From contig CM038228.1 in the NCBI GenBank assembly GCA_021442155.1, forward strand, positions 86,196,114 to 86,260,113: a DNA stretch of 64,000 nt. The letters run 5' to 3'. This document shows positions 24,110-36,418 of this stretch, one piece after another. Source of the stretch: Cymbidium sinense (Eukaryota; Streptophyta; Magnoliopsida; Asparagales; Orchidaceae). Position numbers and translations under genes: made by a program. A model generated the notes under the pieces. It saw only the letters and a list, made by a program, of their open reading frames with translations. It had not been told where the DNA came from and did not search any database. How positions within the stretch are numbered: the stretch's first letter is position 1; the number at the start of each line of letters is the position of its first letter.

Positions 24110-24425
24110 ACTCTTTAAAGTAGAAAGTAAAGAAATGATGATAGAAGAAATAAGGATAAAAGTTAGAGTTTTATTAAAAATGATTCTAAAAAAGTTATTT
24201 GTTTTAATAATAAAAAAATTGTTCACAAAATATCGGATTGCCTTGATAATGATAGCAATAATAAATATGCAAAGAAAGATTATAAAAGGAATAAGAGAAG
24301 GAGATTCAAGAAAACCTTAAAATTAGTATGTTGTATCAATTTCAAATTTGAATAGTCTGCTAGCAAGCTTGAGAATGAAGTAAGCGACTTTTGCTTAATG
24401 GGATTGGATGACCAAAAAAACTGGA
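24110..24425 (+). pseudogene. Ty1/copia gag C-terminus with zinc knuckle (block Y1)
   Basis: In the frame reading RNDDRRNKDKS, then KNDSKKVICFNNKKIVHKIS and DC, the CCHC knuckle is visible but damaged: second cysteine to asparagine, glycine before histidine to valine. The frame continues DYKRNKRRRFKK, then ASKLENEVSDFCLMGLDDQ, the usual end of copia gag before protease. The knuckle would bind genomic RNA in the particle. Stops and frameshifts separate the pieces. Protease is not found downstream. Confidence 0.8.
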
Positions 24426-25550
24426 AAGATAAAAAAAATAAAAAAAATTTTTAAAAAAAAGAAAATTGACATACCAACCATCCAATTCTTTTAACTTTAT
24501 AATTTAAACGTCCTCCTTATTTTTTTTTTAAACTGACGAATTCTTGTATTTGAATGTGAGACAATCGAATCATTTGAAATAGTACAAAAATAAATAATAT
24601 GTGGTGGGCTTTGTTATGAATTTCATTATTTTGGTGATAAGTTGAAATTTTGAGGTAGGAGAATGTTTAATTTGTAAATATATAAGAATTAGTTGTTGTG
24701 TATGTAAAAAAAAAGTTGATAATGAACTTGAATATAAAGTATTGATTTGGCTGGTAAATAATAAACATGAGAGTAATACATCTTTAAATAAGAAATGCCA
24801 ATGTTGAGAGAAATAATATTTTGATTTAAATGATTGTTTTTCATCAACAAAGTATGTATATGCTTATGCCAACATAAAATAATGGTTTCCCATTTCTCAA
24901 AAATGAAAATAAAAAATTCATTTCGCAAGAAAAAAAATAAGTTCATAAAATATTAAGCATCTCGTACACTATACACATCATATATAAATAATAATACAAG
25001 TAATGTTTCACATCCATAGTTTACACATCAACATAACAGGCCATCGATCTGTAATTATTGCAATAAGATTGAACATATCTCTCACATTTATGTGTTTAGA
25101 TCAAATAATGAAAAATATTAGTTATCTATGCATTCACCTACAAAGCATAGAATACAAAGTGACCAAACTTATTTTAAGAACAAAAATGTAGTTCTTGATT
25201 TGATTTTTTTTTTTAGATATGCATATGGTTATATGATTGGATATTAAATCAAGTTTGCAATGATAGACTTAAAAAAATAGGAAAAAAAAACTCCTAGCGA
25301 TGACATAATAAATGTGATAATCAATATTAAAAGAATCATTAAAATACCTTTCTTTTTAATTGAAAAGTCCTCTTAGTCTATGAATTAAAATAAAATTCTT
25401 TATGTATAAATCAACTTTGAAATAAAAGTTTTGAAATAATATTTCATCATCTTCGTAACTTTTTAAGCTAAGTGACAAGATACTTTTGAACATATTTGTA
25501 TTTGTTGAAATATTTAAAAATTAAGTACGGATATTAACAATGAAAATAGT
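24426..25550. other. Unique AT-rich stretch, probable insertion
   Basis: About 1.1 kb between the gag end and the pre-integrase part of the same copia element, where protease should be. It begins with A-rich low complexity (24413-24465). No protease DTGA box, domain or internal repeat is visible, and I see no other copy in the window. It could be an insertion into, or a replacement of, the protease region. Confidence 0.5.
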
Positions 25551-25559
25551 TCAATTAAA

Positions 25560-26415
25560 TATTTAAAAACTTATTTAAATGAATCGTGGTTAAGGCATAA
25601 AATAAATTGTCATGAAAGCATGCACTCATTTAGAAATATTTTAAAATTAAAGTTTCTTAAAGGACTAACTAAATTAAAATACATAAACGATCATATATGT
25701 GCTAATTACTTATTGGGCAAGCGAACTAAACTATTGTTTAAATCACTTGAGATTTACTTATATCAAACTAATTTATGTGATAAGTCTTTTAAATTTAAAA
25801 TTATTCATGATGAAATGGTTTATTTGGGTGAAGTTTAATTTACATAAGAATGATCCACTTTATAAGTTTAGAATGGTTGGTTTATGGATTCGAAAGAGTT
25901 TAGATGATTTGATTTCCACCATTCATAGTGATCATGAAAGTGAATTTAAAAATAAAAATTTTATAATTTTTTTTGTAAAAGAATTAAATTGGCTATAATA
26001 TTTTCGCTTAAAACACCTCAACAGAATAATATAGTTGAAAGAAAAACTAAAGACCTTGGTAAAGGCAACCGATGTAATGTTAAAAGAATATAAAGTAATT
26101 AAATATCTTTAAGATAAGGTCATAAATACTACATGTAATCAATCCTGTTAAAATTCAACCTACATTTAATAAGAAAATATATAAATTACTTAAGGATAAA
26201 AGCATTATAAATGTCTTTTACATATTTCTAGTTAAAAGGTTTTATTTGTAATAATACAAAAACTTCTTTATGAAATTTGACCCTAAGTTAAATGAGATTT
26301 TTAAAATATATTAAAATATATAATATAAAGAAATAGAAGATTTCTATTTCATATCTCATATATAGAGATACAGAATAGGATAGGGATATTCATCATAGAG
26401 AAAAAATTTATAGGT
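25560..26415 (+). pseudogene. Ty1/copia pre-integrase and integrase, part 1 (block Z)
   Basis: Starts with a GAG-pre-integrase-like segment: ESWLRHKIN, MHSFRNILKL, LKGLTKLKYINDHICANYLLG, KLLFKSLEIY (25580-25770). After a deletion, the integrase core follows: WVKFNLHKNDPLYKFRM, DDLISTIHSDHESEFKNKNF, where 'SDH..EF' holds the second catalytic Asp region, then KTLVKATDVMLKEYKVIKYL. The first catalytic Asp region is lost with the deletion. The frame ends near KFDPKLNEIF (about 26270-26300); an imperfect duplication of TA-rich sequence precedes the solo LTR at 26416. Not functional. Confidence 0.85.
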
Positions 26416-27248
26416 TATTGCGTGCTAGAAAACCAGTTTCGGTAGAGTAAAAGTTTTCGCTTTAGCTTCATTGTGAAATCCAACACACACACAGGTATTT
26501 AAAGAGAACAAGAAAACTCCATAATTTTTACGTGGAAAACCTCGAAAAGAGGGAAAAACTACGGGCTAGCCTAAAAACTTCCACTATGTATGTTTGAGTA
26601 CAAAATCTTCTCAAATCTGAGATTACTGAAATTGTATATGAGAAAAATACAATATGTGACAACGATCGGTTGTAATAGTTGCTAGTAGTAAGATGATGGT
26701 GAGCGTGAAGCAATCACCTGGAAATGCGAAATAATTCTTGGCGAAATATAGGAACAATCGCGAGAACGCGGGAACAATCACGGTAATCAAGGAACAATTC
26801 GGCGAGAAATGCCCGGTGGTTTGACCGTCAGTGGTGGCATGATTGTGCATGGAGAATCTTAAGAGCTCTCTCCTCTCTCTTGCTTGGTCCCCCCCATATG
26901 AGGAATGAAATTTATAGGATTGGAGTGGCGTCTCATAAATACATGCAAAATCGAACTACTCCTCTCCATGACGGCTCATGATGATTCTCTTGATCATATG
27001 ATGTATTTTGTGTATTTGAATGCTCAAATGTAGTCGAATTGTAAGATCTTTGGCTTGTTGGGCAGGCTGTCGAGGCGCGATTTGACTATAAACACTCTAT
27101 ATTTGAGAGCTTTTAGAAATTTAACTGATGTCCCAAAGTTTCCAATGATATTTTAAGTGCTTGATCTCGACCAGTTTCAATTTCTGATCAGCTTTCTTTC
27201 GGCATCAAGATTCGTGCTTCGACTAGAGGAATTTTCAGGATCATATCA
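26416..27248 (-). mobile_element. Solo LTR, copia-like, 833 bp, second copy
   Basis: Homologous from end to end to the solo LTR at 22835-23701 (same orientation; left end TATTGCGTGCTAG, right end ATCATATCA). The first dinucleotide TG has become TA. It splits the copia integrase. The right flank is AGGGT (27249-27253) and the left flank AGGT (26412-26415). The uninterrupted homologue at about 9541-9552 reads ATAGGGTATTTAAC, so the duplication was AGGGT with one G lost on the left. Confidence 0.8.
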
Positions 27249-27480
27249 AGGGTAGTTAACAAAAGAACATTAATAATTGAAGAATCCATGCATCTATATG
27301 ATAAGTCTAATTTTGAAAACCACGATCAAAAGGATGATTTAAAAGATGTTTTTAAATATTTAGTTAAGGTAGAAATCAAAGAAGTTGAAAAGAATAATTT
27401 TCCTAATGAAAGGAAATATTATGAGAATCACATTAAAAAAAAAGATGATGTTATGACTATAAGTCAATAACTATAATTAC
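27249..27480 (+). pseudogene. Ty1/copia integrase C-terminal linker, part 2
   Basis: Continuation of the copia frame after the solo LTR: VNKRTLIIEESMHLYDKSNF, ENHDQKDDLKD, VEIKEVEKNNFPNERKYYENH, closing at a stop near 27469. The 'FNKRTL.IEES.H' motif is the typical end of copia integrase before reverse transcriptase. No reverse transcriptase follows. Confidence 0.8.
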
Positions 27481-27989
27481 AAATGGGATTGATCATACCA
27501 AGAATACTTAGTAGATAATCTTATGTATTTTGAAATGCATCATTAGTTTAATATAGCTAGTTTATTAGTTTACTAAACTAATAAACCAATATGTTTATGT
27601 CTTAAGGTGAGATAGGATGACATCTTCTTCTTTTTCTTCAAACCAAGTATATATTTGTGAACTCTTTAAAAAAGTGACAAGAAACTATTCAAAGATGTAA
27701 GAACCACTACAAGCTAGTCTTTTAAGTAGTTCATTTATAAATGCTATGTTTTATAGAGGCATGATAAGCCTTTTGTTGTGAATATTTGTGAGCAAAATTG
27801 CCATCATGTTTAATGATTTCATATGTGCTACATTCCAATCTAATCCTAAGGAGTAATACTTCATCACAATTAAACATAGACATAGAAATCCTACCGCTGC
27901 ACCTACATTTATTATTTAGGCATAGCCTATTTTAATCTCAGACTTCAAATTTATTCATTGTAATATCTCACACATCAAGTCCTACTAAG
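27481..27989 (+). other. Duplicated non-coding stretch, second copy
   Basis: Homologue of 9781-10288, with the same position after copia integrase and before the fold-back arm. No coding signal. Confidence 0.5.
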
Positions 27990-28118
27990 TCATTAGTGAC
28001 TCGTTGATTATTTAATCTTGTAAGAAATAAATTTTAGCTATACTATGTATTTTTTAGACAAATATATTATAACTTGAAGATATGTTACTCGTATCGTATA
28101 GCATTTTACTTAAGCTAT
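27990..28118. mobile_element. Half fold-back MITE
   Basis: Only the left arm and loop of the element at 10289-10525. The sequence switches at about 28118 to block Y sequence equivalent to 21583, which is a rearrangement breakpoint. Confidence 0.7.
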
Positions 28119-28440
28119 AAGAATCATTAACTTTAAGAAGCTATTAGTGAAAATAAAGATGAGATTTATCCAAAATTATATAAAGTTTATAAAGGCTCTA
28201 CACCCTTAGTTTATCATAGAGTGAATAGATTATAAAAAATTTCTTATTTAAAATTTGGGTCATAATATAATGATGTCAATGATAATGATAATGTCAATGA
28301 ATGTGAATTTTCATTACAATAAAGGAGGTGTTAACCCCATTTTACACTAAAATGATATGCTTAGTGTATTATTTTAGGAGTGGGATATTCCTTTGATGTT
28401 GAAGATTAATAAATTATTATTTTAGGAGTGGGATATTCTT
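28119..28440 (+). other. Short block Y fragment (Y')
   Basis: Homologous to 21583-21845 and 56670-56960. It ends with a 22-nt direct repeat (TTATTTTAGGAGTGGGATAT plus TC at about 28368 and again at about 28418), then changes into block X sequence equivalent to 12411. It marks a junction between repeat units. Confidence 0.65.
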
Positions 28441-28502
28441 TCAAATTAATTATTTGCAAACAACCATGGTGTTTATGATCAATTTCATTACTTTTATTTT
28501 CC

Positions 28503-28660
28503 AACAACCTATGTTTTAAAAATCAATATGGGTTAGACTAACTAGACCAACCAAATCTGCCATGAATTGATTCTTTGACCGATTTGGTCTAAGTCTAAGA
28601 AAGCCTATACATAAAACTAAAGTTGATCTGTTGAGCTAGGTTGATTTTTGAAAAACCATA
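28503..28660. mobile_element. Possible short TIR MITE, second copy
   Basis: Homologue of 12482-12645 at the same place in block X2, with the same inverted ends. Confidence 0.4.
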
Positions 28661-28689
28661 ATGAATTTTTTTTTAATTTTTAATTTAAA

Positions 28690-28899
28690 GAGTTAACTAA
28701 TAAAACATTGCCATTTATAAGTGAATTAATATGCCATGAGTATAATTGATATTATGGTTCATAGAAAGATAAATATCTTATGTATTCAAGAAAGTAAATG
28801 GGTTAGGAAAAAGGCCAAGGAGATTAATAATTTAGGTTATAAAATTTGATATTCACATAGGAGTCGTACTAGAAATAGTGTAAGTGTGACTATATATAT

Positions 28900-28954
<55 letters not shown>

Positions 28955-30075
28955 GAGAGTTTAAGAATAATATTATGAAAATTAATAAAATTAGCAATAG
29001 AAGAATTATAGCTTTAAAGATTACTAATGATGCTATGATTATTAATATTACAAGTGTTTATGCTCCTCAAGTAAGTTTGGATGTATGTTTAAAAGAAATT
29101 TAGAATGACTTAGAAGGATTAATACAAAGGGTACCTCTTTAAGAAAGAATATTTATTAGAATATATCTAAATGGACATATTATAAAATAATAAAATATTT
29201 TAAAAGCAATCATGATGGCTATGAATTTAGAGTGACTAATGAAGAATGTAAAACTATATTAGATTATGATTTGACTTATGAATTTGTAATTATTAATACT
29301 TTATTTAAGAAAAAATAAACATGTTATCACTTATAAGAATGAACCTACTAAACTATAGATTGATTATTTTCTTTTAATGAATATCAATCATTTAGATTGT
29401 AAGGATTATAAGGATATTTTGGGTGATAATTTAAGTATCCAAGATTAACTACTAGTTTTAAATTTTAAGGTGAAAGATTGAAAGTTAAAAAAAATAAATT
29501 AAGTCATTATCCTAGGATTAGATGGTGGTACTTGAAGAAAACTAAAATTATTTTTAAGAGTAAACTATAAGATCTTAACATTTAGGATGTTCATTTAAAA
29601 GCTAATATTATGTGAGAAAAATAACAAGGGATATTAAGTAAGTTGAAAAAAAATGTACTTGGAGAATCAATGAAAAGAATACCATATTAGGAAAAAAATA
29701 GTTGATGGTGAAGTCAAAATGTGAGATAAAAGATCAAAAGTAAAACAATTCACTCTAAAAATTGATTTAAATGTAAAATCTCAAAAAAGTAAGAATGATA
29801 TAGAGTGACCTATAGGGATTCTAAATAAGTAATATATGATGTAAATAATTTGGTATTTAGTAATCCATATAATAGGTTGAATCTAAAGAGGATGAAAGAT
29901 GTATGTATAAGTTAACCAAACAAGAAGAAAGAAGAAGTAAAGATTTAGTTCAAGTGAAGTGCATTAAGAATGAAGATCAAAAATTATTTTCTTAGAATAA
30001 GATATTTAGCATCGGTTGATGAGATATTTTGATAAACTTTCAATGAAAGCTATGAGATGTTCACAAATATAGCAT
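28690..30075 (+). pseudogene. RTE LINE endonuclease remnant (block X2)
   Basis: Close homologue of 12655-14235 but lacking most of the RTE 5' UTR: sequence jumps near 28735 to the endonuclease start. 'IMVHRKINILCIQ' lies at about 28750-28790 and 'IINI.SVYAPQVSLDVC' at 29040-29090. A GA microsatellite expanded inside it. It ends at the same truncation point as the other two copies. Confidence 0.8.
28902..28959. repeat. (GA)n microsatellite
   Basis: About 58 bp of GA dinucleotide inside the RTE remnant. At this point block X1 has only a short TA run (13105-13117), so it expanded after the duplication. Confidence 0.95.
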
Positions 30076-30257
30076 TTTTACTTTTGTAAGGGTGTATTTC
30101 ACTTTACAAAAATAGTGATAAATATCTTTAATGTAATATTAAATATTTAGTTGTTAGTTATGTAAATATTTAAGTTTAAGTGTTTATTGTATTTAACTAT
30201 ATATATACAAAGAAAAAAATGATAAGATGAAATCTTTGATTAAAATATAAAATAGTT
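30076..30257. other. Right end of block X2 and left TSD of GL copy 2
   Basis: Homologue of 14236-14417. Bases 30253-30257 are TAGTT, the left target duplication of GL copy 2; the right one at 45291-45295 reads AAGTT. Confidence 0.8.
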
Positions 30258-33187
30258 TGTGGTGTTTTAATTTGGAGTCGTAGAGACGCCACACAAAACT
30301 TGGGGGTACTTATTAAAGTGATCTGGTGCGATATTAAGGCATGATATACTATTTTGAAAGATAGAAATATCACTCTATAATGGACCTAATCATCTAATAA
30401 GAACTCCTAGTGTAGATGAGTCTACGTACATACCAGAGATCTTTCCCCTTCTTTACATGGAGAAATAAAGCATGGTTTATTTTATATCAAGTTCTTTTGT
30501 TAACTATAGAAGCAAGCTCCCATAGTTAATTACATCTTAAGAAATAGGAATTTTTTTTTGAATAATCTTGATTAAAGTAGTCAATAAGTATCTCCAAAGA
30601 TTTTAAAATTAAACTGCCAAAGGATTAGGTATTTTCAGAAATCAAGTGGGAAAAGTTCAAATATGAAGACTTATTTACGGGTTCCAAAGGAGAATAAGTA
30701 GGAAACACCCATGATACTAGGAAGCCTAGTAAGTGCTTCAATCTACCCTATAATGAGGCTTTACATTTTTAAAATAGAAAATTTATTTTTGTTTAAATTA
30801 GAATTTCATTAGAATGTCAGGGCTTATAGTCCAACAACACAAGATTGTGGAAATGCTTAAGAGATGAGGACTTATACTCATGGCCTGAAGAAAATAAGTA
30901 GCCTCGAAACCTAAATCCAAAATGCTTTTAAGACAAGCTAGAAGCACGAGCTAAGTCTAATCGGGAAAATGGGATATAATAGTTTACCTCCATAAGAGAG
31001 AATATACACATCCCAACTCTTCTGGACTTACAACCGCCTAGAGTGGCTACTAGCTAACACCTTCTATCTTTTAAAATCATGTAAGCAGGTCTTATATAAA
31101 TGCAAGATAGATATGTTATTATTTAATTAGGAAGTAAGCTAGAATCTTAAACTCACTCTCTAACAGACTAGAGTATGATTGGCATGAAAAGATTACTTAA
31201 ACTACTGCCAAAATTTACAACTTTTTAAACTATTTTGACACATTCGTTTGGACCAAGGCTTGGGACAATTATGCCTATATGCATAATGAAATTAAGTCAT
31301 GGGCTAAATCGATTGAAGGAGATGTTCTCCATTACAAGGGATCGCCCTCAAAGGTCAAGCATATCCCCTATTATGTAAGAGTAGAGACCCTCCCTATTCA
31401 AGAGTGGCAAAATATGAAATGCATGGTGTGATAACATACAACATTCAGCTAAAGGGTTTCTAAATATTCTATTTATCATGATTATAAACCTAAGTTTTAA
31501 TGTGAGGTCATGAGTTAGATTAAAATTTAGTTATGAATTTTTAGTAAGGATAGAAAATTTAATTTTATCCTAAAGAGCCTACCACATCCAAGCTACATTT
31601 CAAATCATCACACTTTAAGAAATCTATGAAAAGCATATCATTTCTATTATGCAAACTAAATTCAATAATCAAACATTTGAGTTTCATTAAACAATAAGGG
31701 GTCGATGTGATTGGGTACCACCGTGCACCCCAAAAAAGAGAAAAAAGTTGGGTAGCCGAGCTCTACCCTCATGCAACTTGGATTACAATTAAATTTTACA
31801 AATGAAATAAATGCTATGGGGGTCTTTAATATATTATTCTTCTTTTCTCCTTTAGATTAGTTTGCTCCAGGCTTCACAGGGCCTCTTAGGTCTTTGCCTT
31901 CTAGCCATTGCTCATCCTAAACCTCATAGCACTAATCCTAATCCTATTGCAAAATTACATATTTATGAAAAATAAAGTCTAACTACACCTGTAAAATAGA
32001 CATTAGCTGAATGAACATACAAGTCAAGCAACTATATTTCACATATTTGGACTTAGCACCCTGTACTTGGGTAACCAAGCTCAACTTGTCCTAATTGGAT
32101 TATGCTTAGGAGCATAAGTGGCACATACAAGCAAAAAATATTTATATTTATTTATTATTACAGTGGCTTCTTTAGCACAATCTCCTGCATAAGTTATCAT
32201 TAGGCTAATAATAACCTAACATGTAATATACTCACAAACAATCTTAACATCTACTCTAATATATTTCATCACAAAATAAAATATATCACCATAACATACA
32301 CCAGATACTATAATTGGTGACTTAGCATTCTAATATGTGTGCTAAGGTTTAGTATGATGTGTTTGATTAAGCTTTAAGAGTTTGATTATCTAAAGTTTAG
32401 ACTTTTTTAGTTAAACATTAGGGGAGGTTTCACTTCAAATCTTTGAATGAATTGATTAATTTTAATTTATGCTTTCTAATTTCATTTGATGCCTACTTAA
32501 CATCTAATTATTATGAAGAAAAGAAAGAGGTTTGACCCCCTTCATCCCTAGCCTAAGTTATTTTCTAAATATATATTAATATGACTTTGGTTTCTTTAGT
32601 GAACCATTTATAAATATTTCTTTAAGCCTAAGTTTAGATTAATTTTAAAGAATCATATTTAAACATGAAATGCATCTTATAATTAATAATATTGAGTAAC
32701 CATTACATGAATAACATTCCACTATTTCTTTTCATCATCAATAACATACACACTTCCCCATTTTTATTGTTCGTGATATTTGATTTAATATACATATTTC
32801 TACATGCAATACATATTTATATTTTGCACACTTGATGATCATTAATGCTTATATTTAGTAGAAAATAAAGATTTTATTTCATAACTAAGCATATGCAGAC
32901 ATGTATTAGAGATTTAAGCAAGTATGTGGTATTGTTAAACTAGGGAAGTGAGATTATCTAAGACCTCCTTATGGCAACTTAAAGTCTCGTGCTCCTGGAA
33001 TGTCGAAGCTATATACTTGCCAACTTAAATATATGTAAACATATACACAAGCATGGAAATGAAAGTCATACAAAGGTTATATAGTTTCACATGAATGAAA
33101 TTAAACAAGTACATGCATACACATGAATGAAATTAAATAAGTATGTGCCATTGTTAACTCAGGAAAGTGAGATTATCTAAGACCTCT
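30258..33187 (+). mobile_element. GL copy 2, left part (interrupted)
   Basis: Homologous to 14418-17270 of copy 1 and beginning at the same nucleotide of the same target, TAGTT followed by TGTGGTGTTTTAATTTGG. It stops at 33187, inside the second unit of the 240-bp tandem repeat, where an inverted GL copy is inserted. Removing the 8,054-bp insert gives about 6,980 bp for copy 2, matching the 6,941 bp of copy 1. Non-coding. Confidence 0.85.
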
Positions 33188-34299
33188 TGTTGACCTCACT
33201 TTTGGAGTGAGCTCTAAACTTCATCATTATAGATCTAGGACTCTTATAGACACTAAGAGTTTCTTAGTCTTAAGAAACTTCTAGTGATTAGGTGAATACT
33301 TAACCTAACCCTAGAGACTTAGAAGAGTTAGCCATAAGAATAGGTTGTGCCTTAAGGATTTAAGAGGACTTGCTTACCCTATAGCCTAAACCCAATCCTT
33401 GCTTCCTTCTTTCAAACCAAATCTCAAATTCAAATTCAAATTCGAAAATCAAATCCAATTATCCAATGATTGAAATCCATCATTAAATTCAAACTCCGAC
33501 TCCCTTCCTAAGCCTTTTGATTTTTATATTATAGACTCAGCCTTAACCAAATTCAAACCAACCCTAAGCCAATTAATTTTCTCAATTATCAAATTAAATC
33601 TTAAATCAAATTCCAAAACCAATTCCAAACTCCAAATGATTGAAACTCGTGATTAATTCCAAATTCCAAAATCTCTTCCTAAGCATTATGAACCACCTTC
33701 ATATGCTTAGTCAAAACTCCTTCAAACCATCTCAAACTTTGTTGATTTATTTATAAGTCAATTATTCTTTCATTTATATTCACAAATATAAATGAAATCC
33801 AGGTTCAAACCCTTCAAACCAATTCAAAATCCAAGTTAGCCCTTTTTGACCTACATCCTTTAATTTGGTCAAATTTACTTCCAAATCACTCCAAACTCAA
33901 GTGATTTTCTCATAACCCATCTATATCTTCATTTATATTCACAAATATAAATGAAATATAAATTCAAATTGTCCAAACCAAATCCAATATTAAATGAAAT
34001 TCCTAATTTTAGCCCTTTTAGCCAAATTCTTGAACATGGCTAAATGATACCCAAATCAACTCAAAACTCATGGATTTCTTCATGATTCAATCATTCCTAC
34101 AATCATTGACCCAAATATAAAATAAACCACCATTATAAAACTAAATCCAAGTCAACCCAATTCAAACCCAAGTTAACCCTTTTGACTTGAAATGGTCATA
34201 TGAACCAAAACCCATTTGACTCCAAACCAATTGCAATTGGATTTATATTTCAATCCCAGGCTCATGTGTGCGTTCAATTAAACTTGAATCAAGCCTTGA

Positions 34300-35130
34300 T
34301 CAAGCCAATTGACCCAGTTAGGCTCATTTGACCCAAAGTGACTTAAAGGTCCTTTTTGAGCCAAGTTCTAAACAAACCCAAATTGGATAGAACTAAGCCC
34401 ATCTAAATCTCAATCCTGATTAACAATCATCATAAGGTGATTAATTGCATTGAATTGGGTCAAACTAAGTCAGTATTTAACCTAAATGAAATTCAAACTA
34501 GCCAAAATCCACCATATATCAAATTTATTAAAACCATTGACTCAAACCCATTCATAATCAATGATTGAACATGACCAAACCATCAATTGAGCCAAATCAA
34601 GCCCATTGGCCATTTGACCTAAGTTGACCCAAATTGGCCTAAAAAACCAAAATAGGTCAAATCATGACTTGATCAAAATTGATTGCAACCAATGGCTCAG
34701 TTTATTCCAAATCACTTATTAAACTTGACCAAAGCCATAATTAAGCCCAAGTTGACCAATTGATCAACTTGACTCAACCTAGCCCAAATTGACCTAAAAG
34801 GTCAACTTGGATAAAATTCAAATTAAATCCAAATTAAATCAAACCAAAGCCTACAATCATTTTTAATTAACCAATTGAACTTGACTCAACCCTTTACCCA
34901 ATCCAATTTGGTCAAATTGGTCAAATTGATCAACATGACCACTTTGACCCTTTTAAATCCAAATGAGTCAAATTTAAACCTAGGCTAAACAAATTGGACC
35001 AAAACATCCCAAATCGTCATATGAATCTAACCCAAGCCTTGGTTTGACCAAATTTGACCAATTGGTCAACCCAACCCAACCTAGCTTAAACTGAATCCAT
35101 TTGACCAATCTAAGCCAAACCACTCAAATC
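34300..35130 (-). repeat. TTGACC/GGTCAA-rich field of GL copy 3
   Basis: I count about 17 TTGACC or GGTCAA hexamers in roughly 800 bp, in both orientations. It corresponds to the field at 20040-21060 in copy 1. Confidence 0.75.
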
Positions 35131-36369
35131 CAATTTATGGAACATTGTGGGCTGATCTAACTCAACTTAAACTCACCCTAGGTTAGCCCAAGACCTCTCC
35201 AAAAGCTAAGTGGGCCCCACCCAAGGGGTTTATCCATCAAACCATGGGATTTAAGCTTCAAAACCAATGGATCTATGCCAAGTCAACTCTCCCATACCCA
35301 TCGTAGCCCCTTAGCAATCAATAGAACTTTCTTCTGGCCCACCTATCCCACCTAACCCACCCTAGGTCAGCCAAGGACCTTTGGGAGGTGAGTTAACTCA
35401 CCTCCAACTCATACCGAGCACCCATTGGATCCAAGCCCTTGCAACCCTTGCACAATGGATCCATGGTAGCCTCCCATCACTCCTCACATCCTTGGCGTGC
35501 AACTTGAGGATGATGGAGACAAGTCTGATGGTCGGACGGCGGCTAGCTAGTGCAAATCATGTGCACGTTGTCGTCCATCCATCATGAGCAATTGAGGGGT
35601 ATACCGCCTCAATTTGAGCATAAATCAATGACAAGTGCTTTGTGAGACTTCCTAAGGCATTTTCAAAATCCCATAGAGCTTCCCAAGTGATCCCAAGCCA
35701 TCCTCGATTGGCATTGCCCATTCCCTAGCAAAGCCAAAATAGGACACCCACCTTTCGATCAATATTCCCTCTTCATCCGATCAAATCTCAATTTCTCTTA
35801 GCCACACCATCACCATACCTAGTCGAGAATAAACGAATCAACTCCCAAGCTTTCAAGCCATGGGAGCAGTGAATTCGATCAAGATCGAGTGCCAAAGGAG
35901 GGGAGCTTGGTCCACAAAGCATTCCACGCCAAATCAAGCCTGGACTTCTTCAACAGAGCCTCACCTCAACTAGGCGAAGCTACCTCCGATGACCCACTTC
36001 CGAAAATTAGCTCCAGTGAGGAAATTTTGCAAACCAAGCCTTGTATGCAAAAATGGGTTGGTCTTTTATGAAGTAAATTTGAATCCCATGGGAATTTGAC
36101 CGTTGGATGTGTATCCCCCCTCCTTCCGAAGGTGTGGGACCAGTTTGATCCCAATCTGAGCTCGGATTGAATGGAGAAAGATGGACGGTGCTCGTTTTTT
36201 GTCACTCATGAAGGAGGAAGATCATATGCTGTCCATTTTGCGTGATTAGATCACGATAGATCCCGACTATTTTCTCCACTGCAGATCGAATCGTGGTCAT
36301 CATATCTTAGATCAGACGATCCACAGAGAAAGCGCATCTGCCGTCGACTGAGCCAGCATGCAGATATGA

Positions 36370-36418
36370 CTACTTAAATAGCCACCCCCATTGTGCCACG
36401 TGGAAAGCATGCCACGTC
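36370..36418 (-). promoter_or_regulatory. GL copy 3 promoter block: G-box and TATA-like box
   Basis: Read on the minus strand: GACGTGGC (about 36411-36418), CCACGTGG (36396-36403), then CTATTTAAGTAG (36370-36381). The same order and spacing occurs on the plus strand of copy 4 (49366-49429). CACGTG is the core of plant G-box/ABRE sites. Confidence 0.6.

Noticed and set aside
35381..36205. Short open frames in GL copy 3 (35381-35587, 35889-36071, 36205-35966)
   Set aside because: They lie in the GC-richer part, where stops are rarer. No family motif, and frames are not kept in copy 4.
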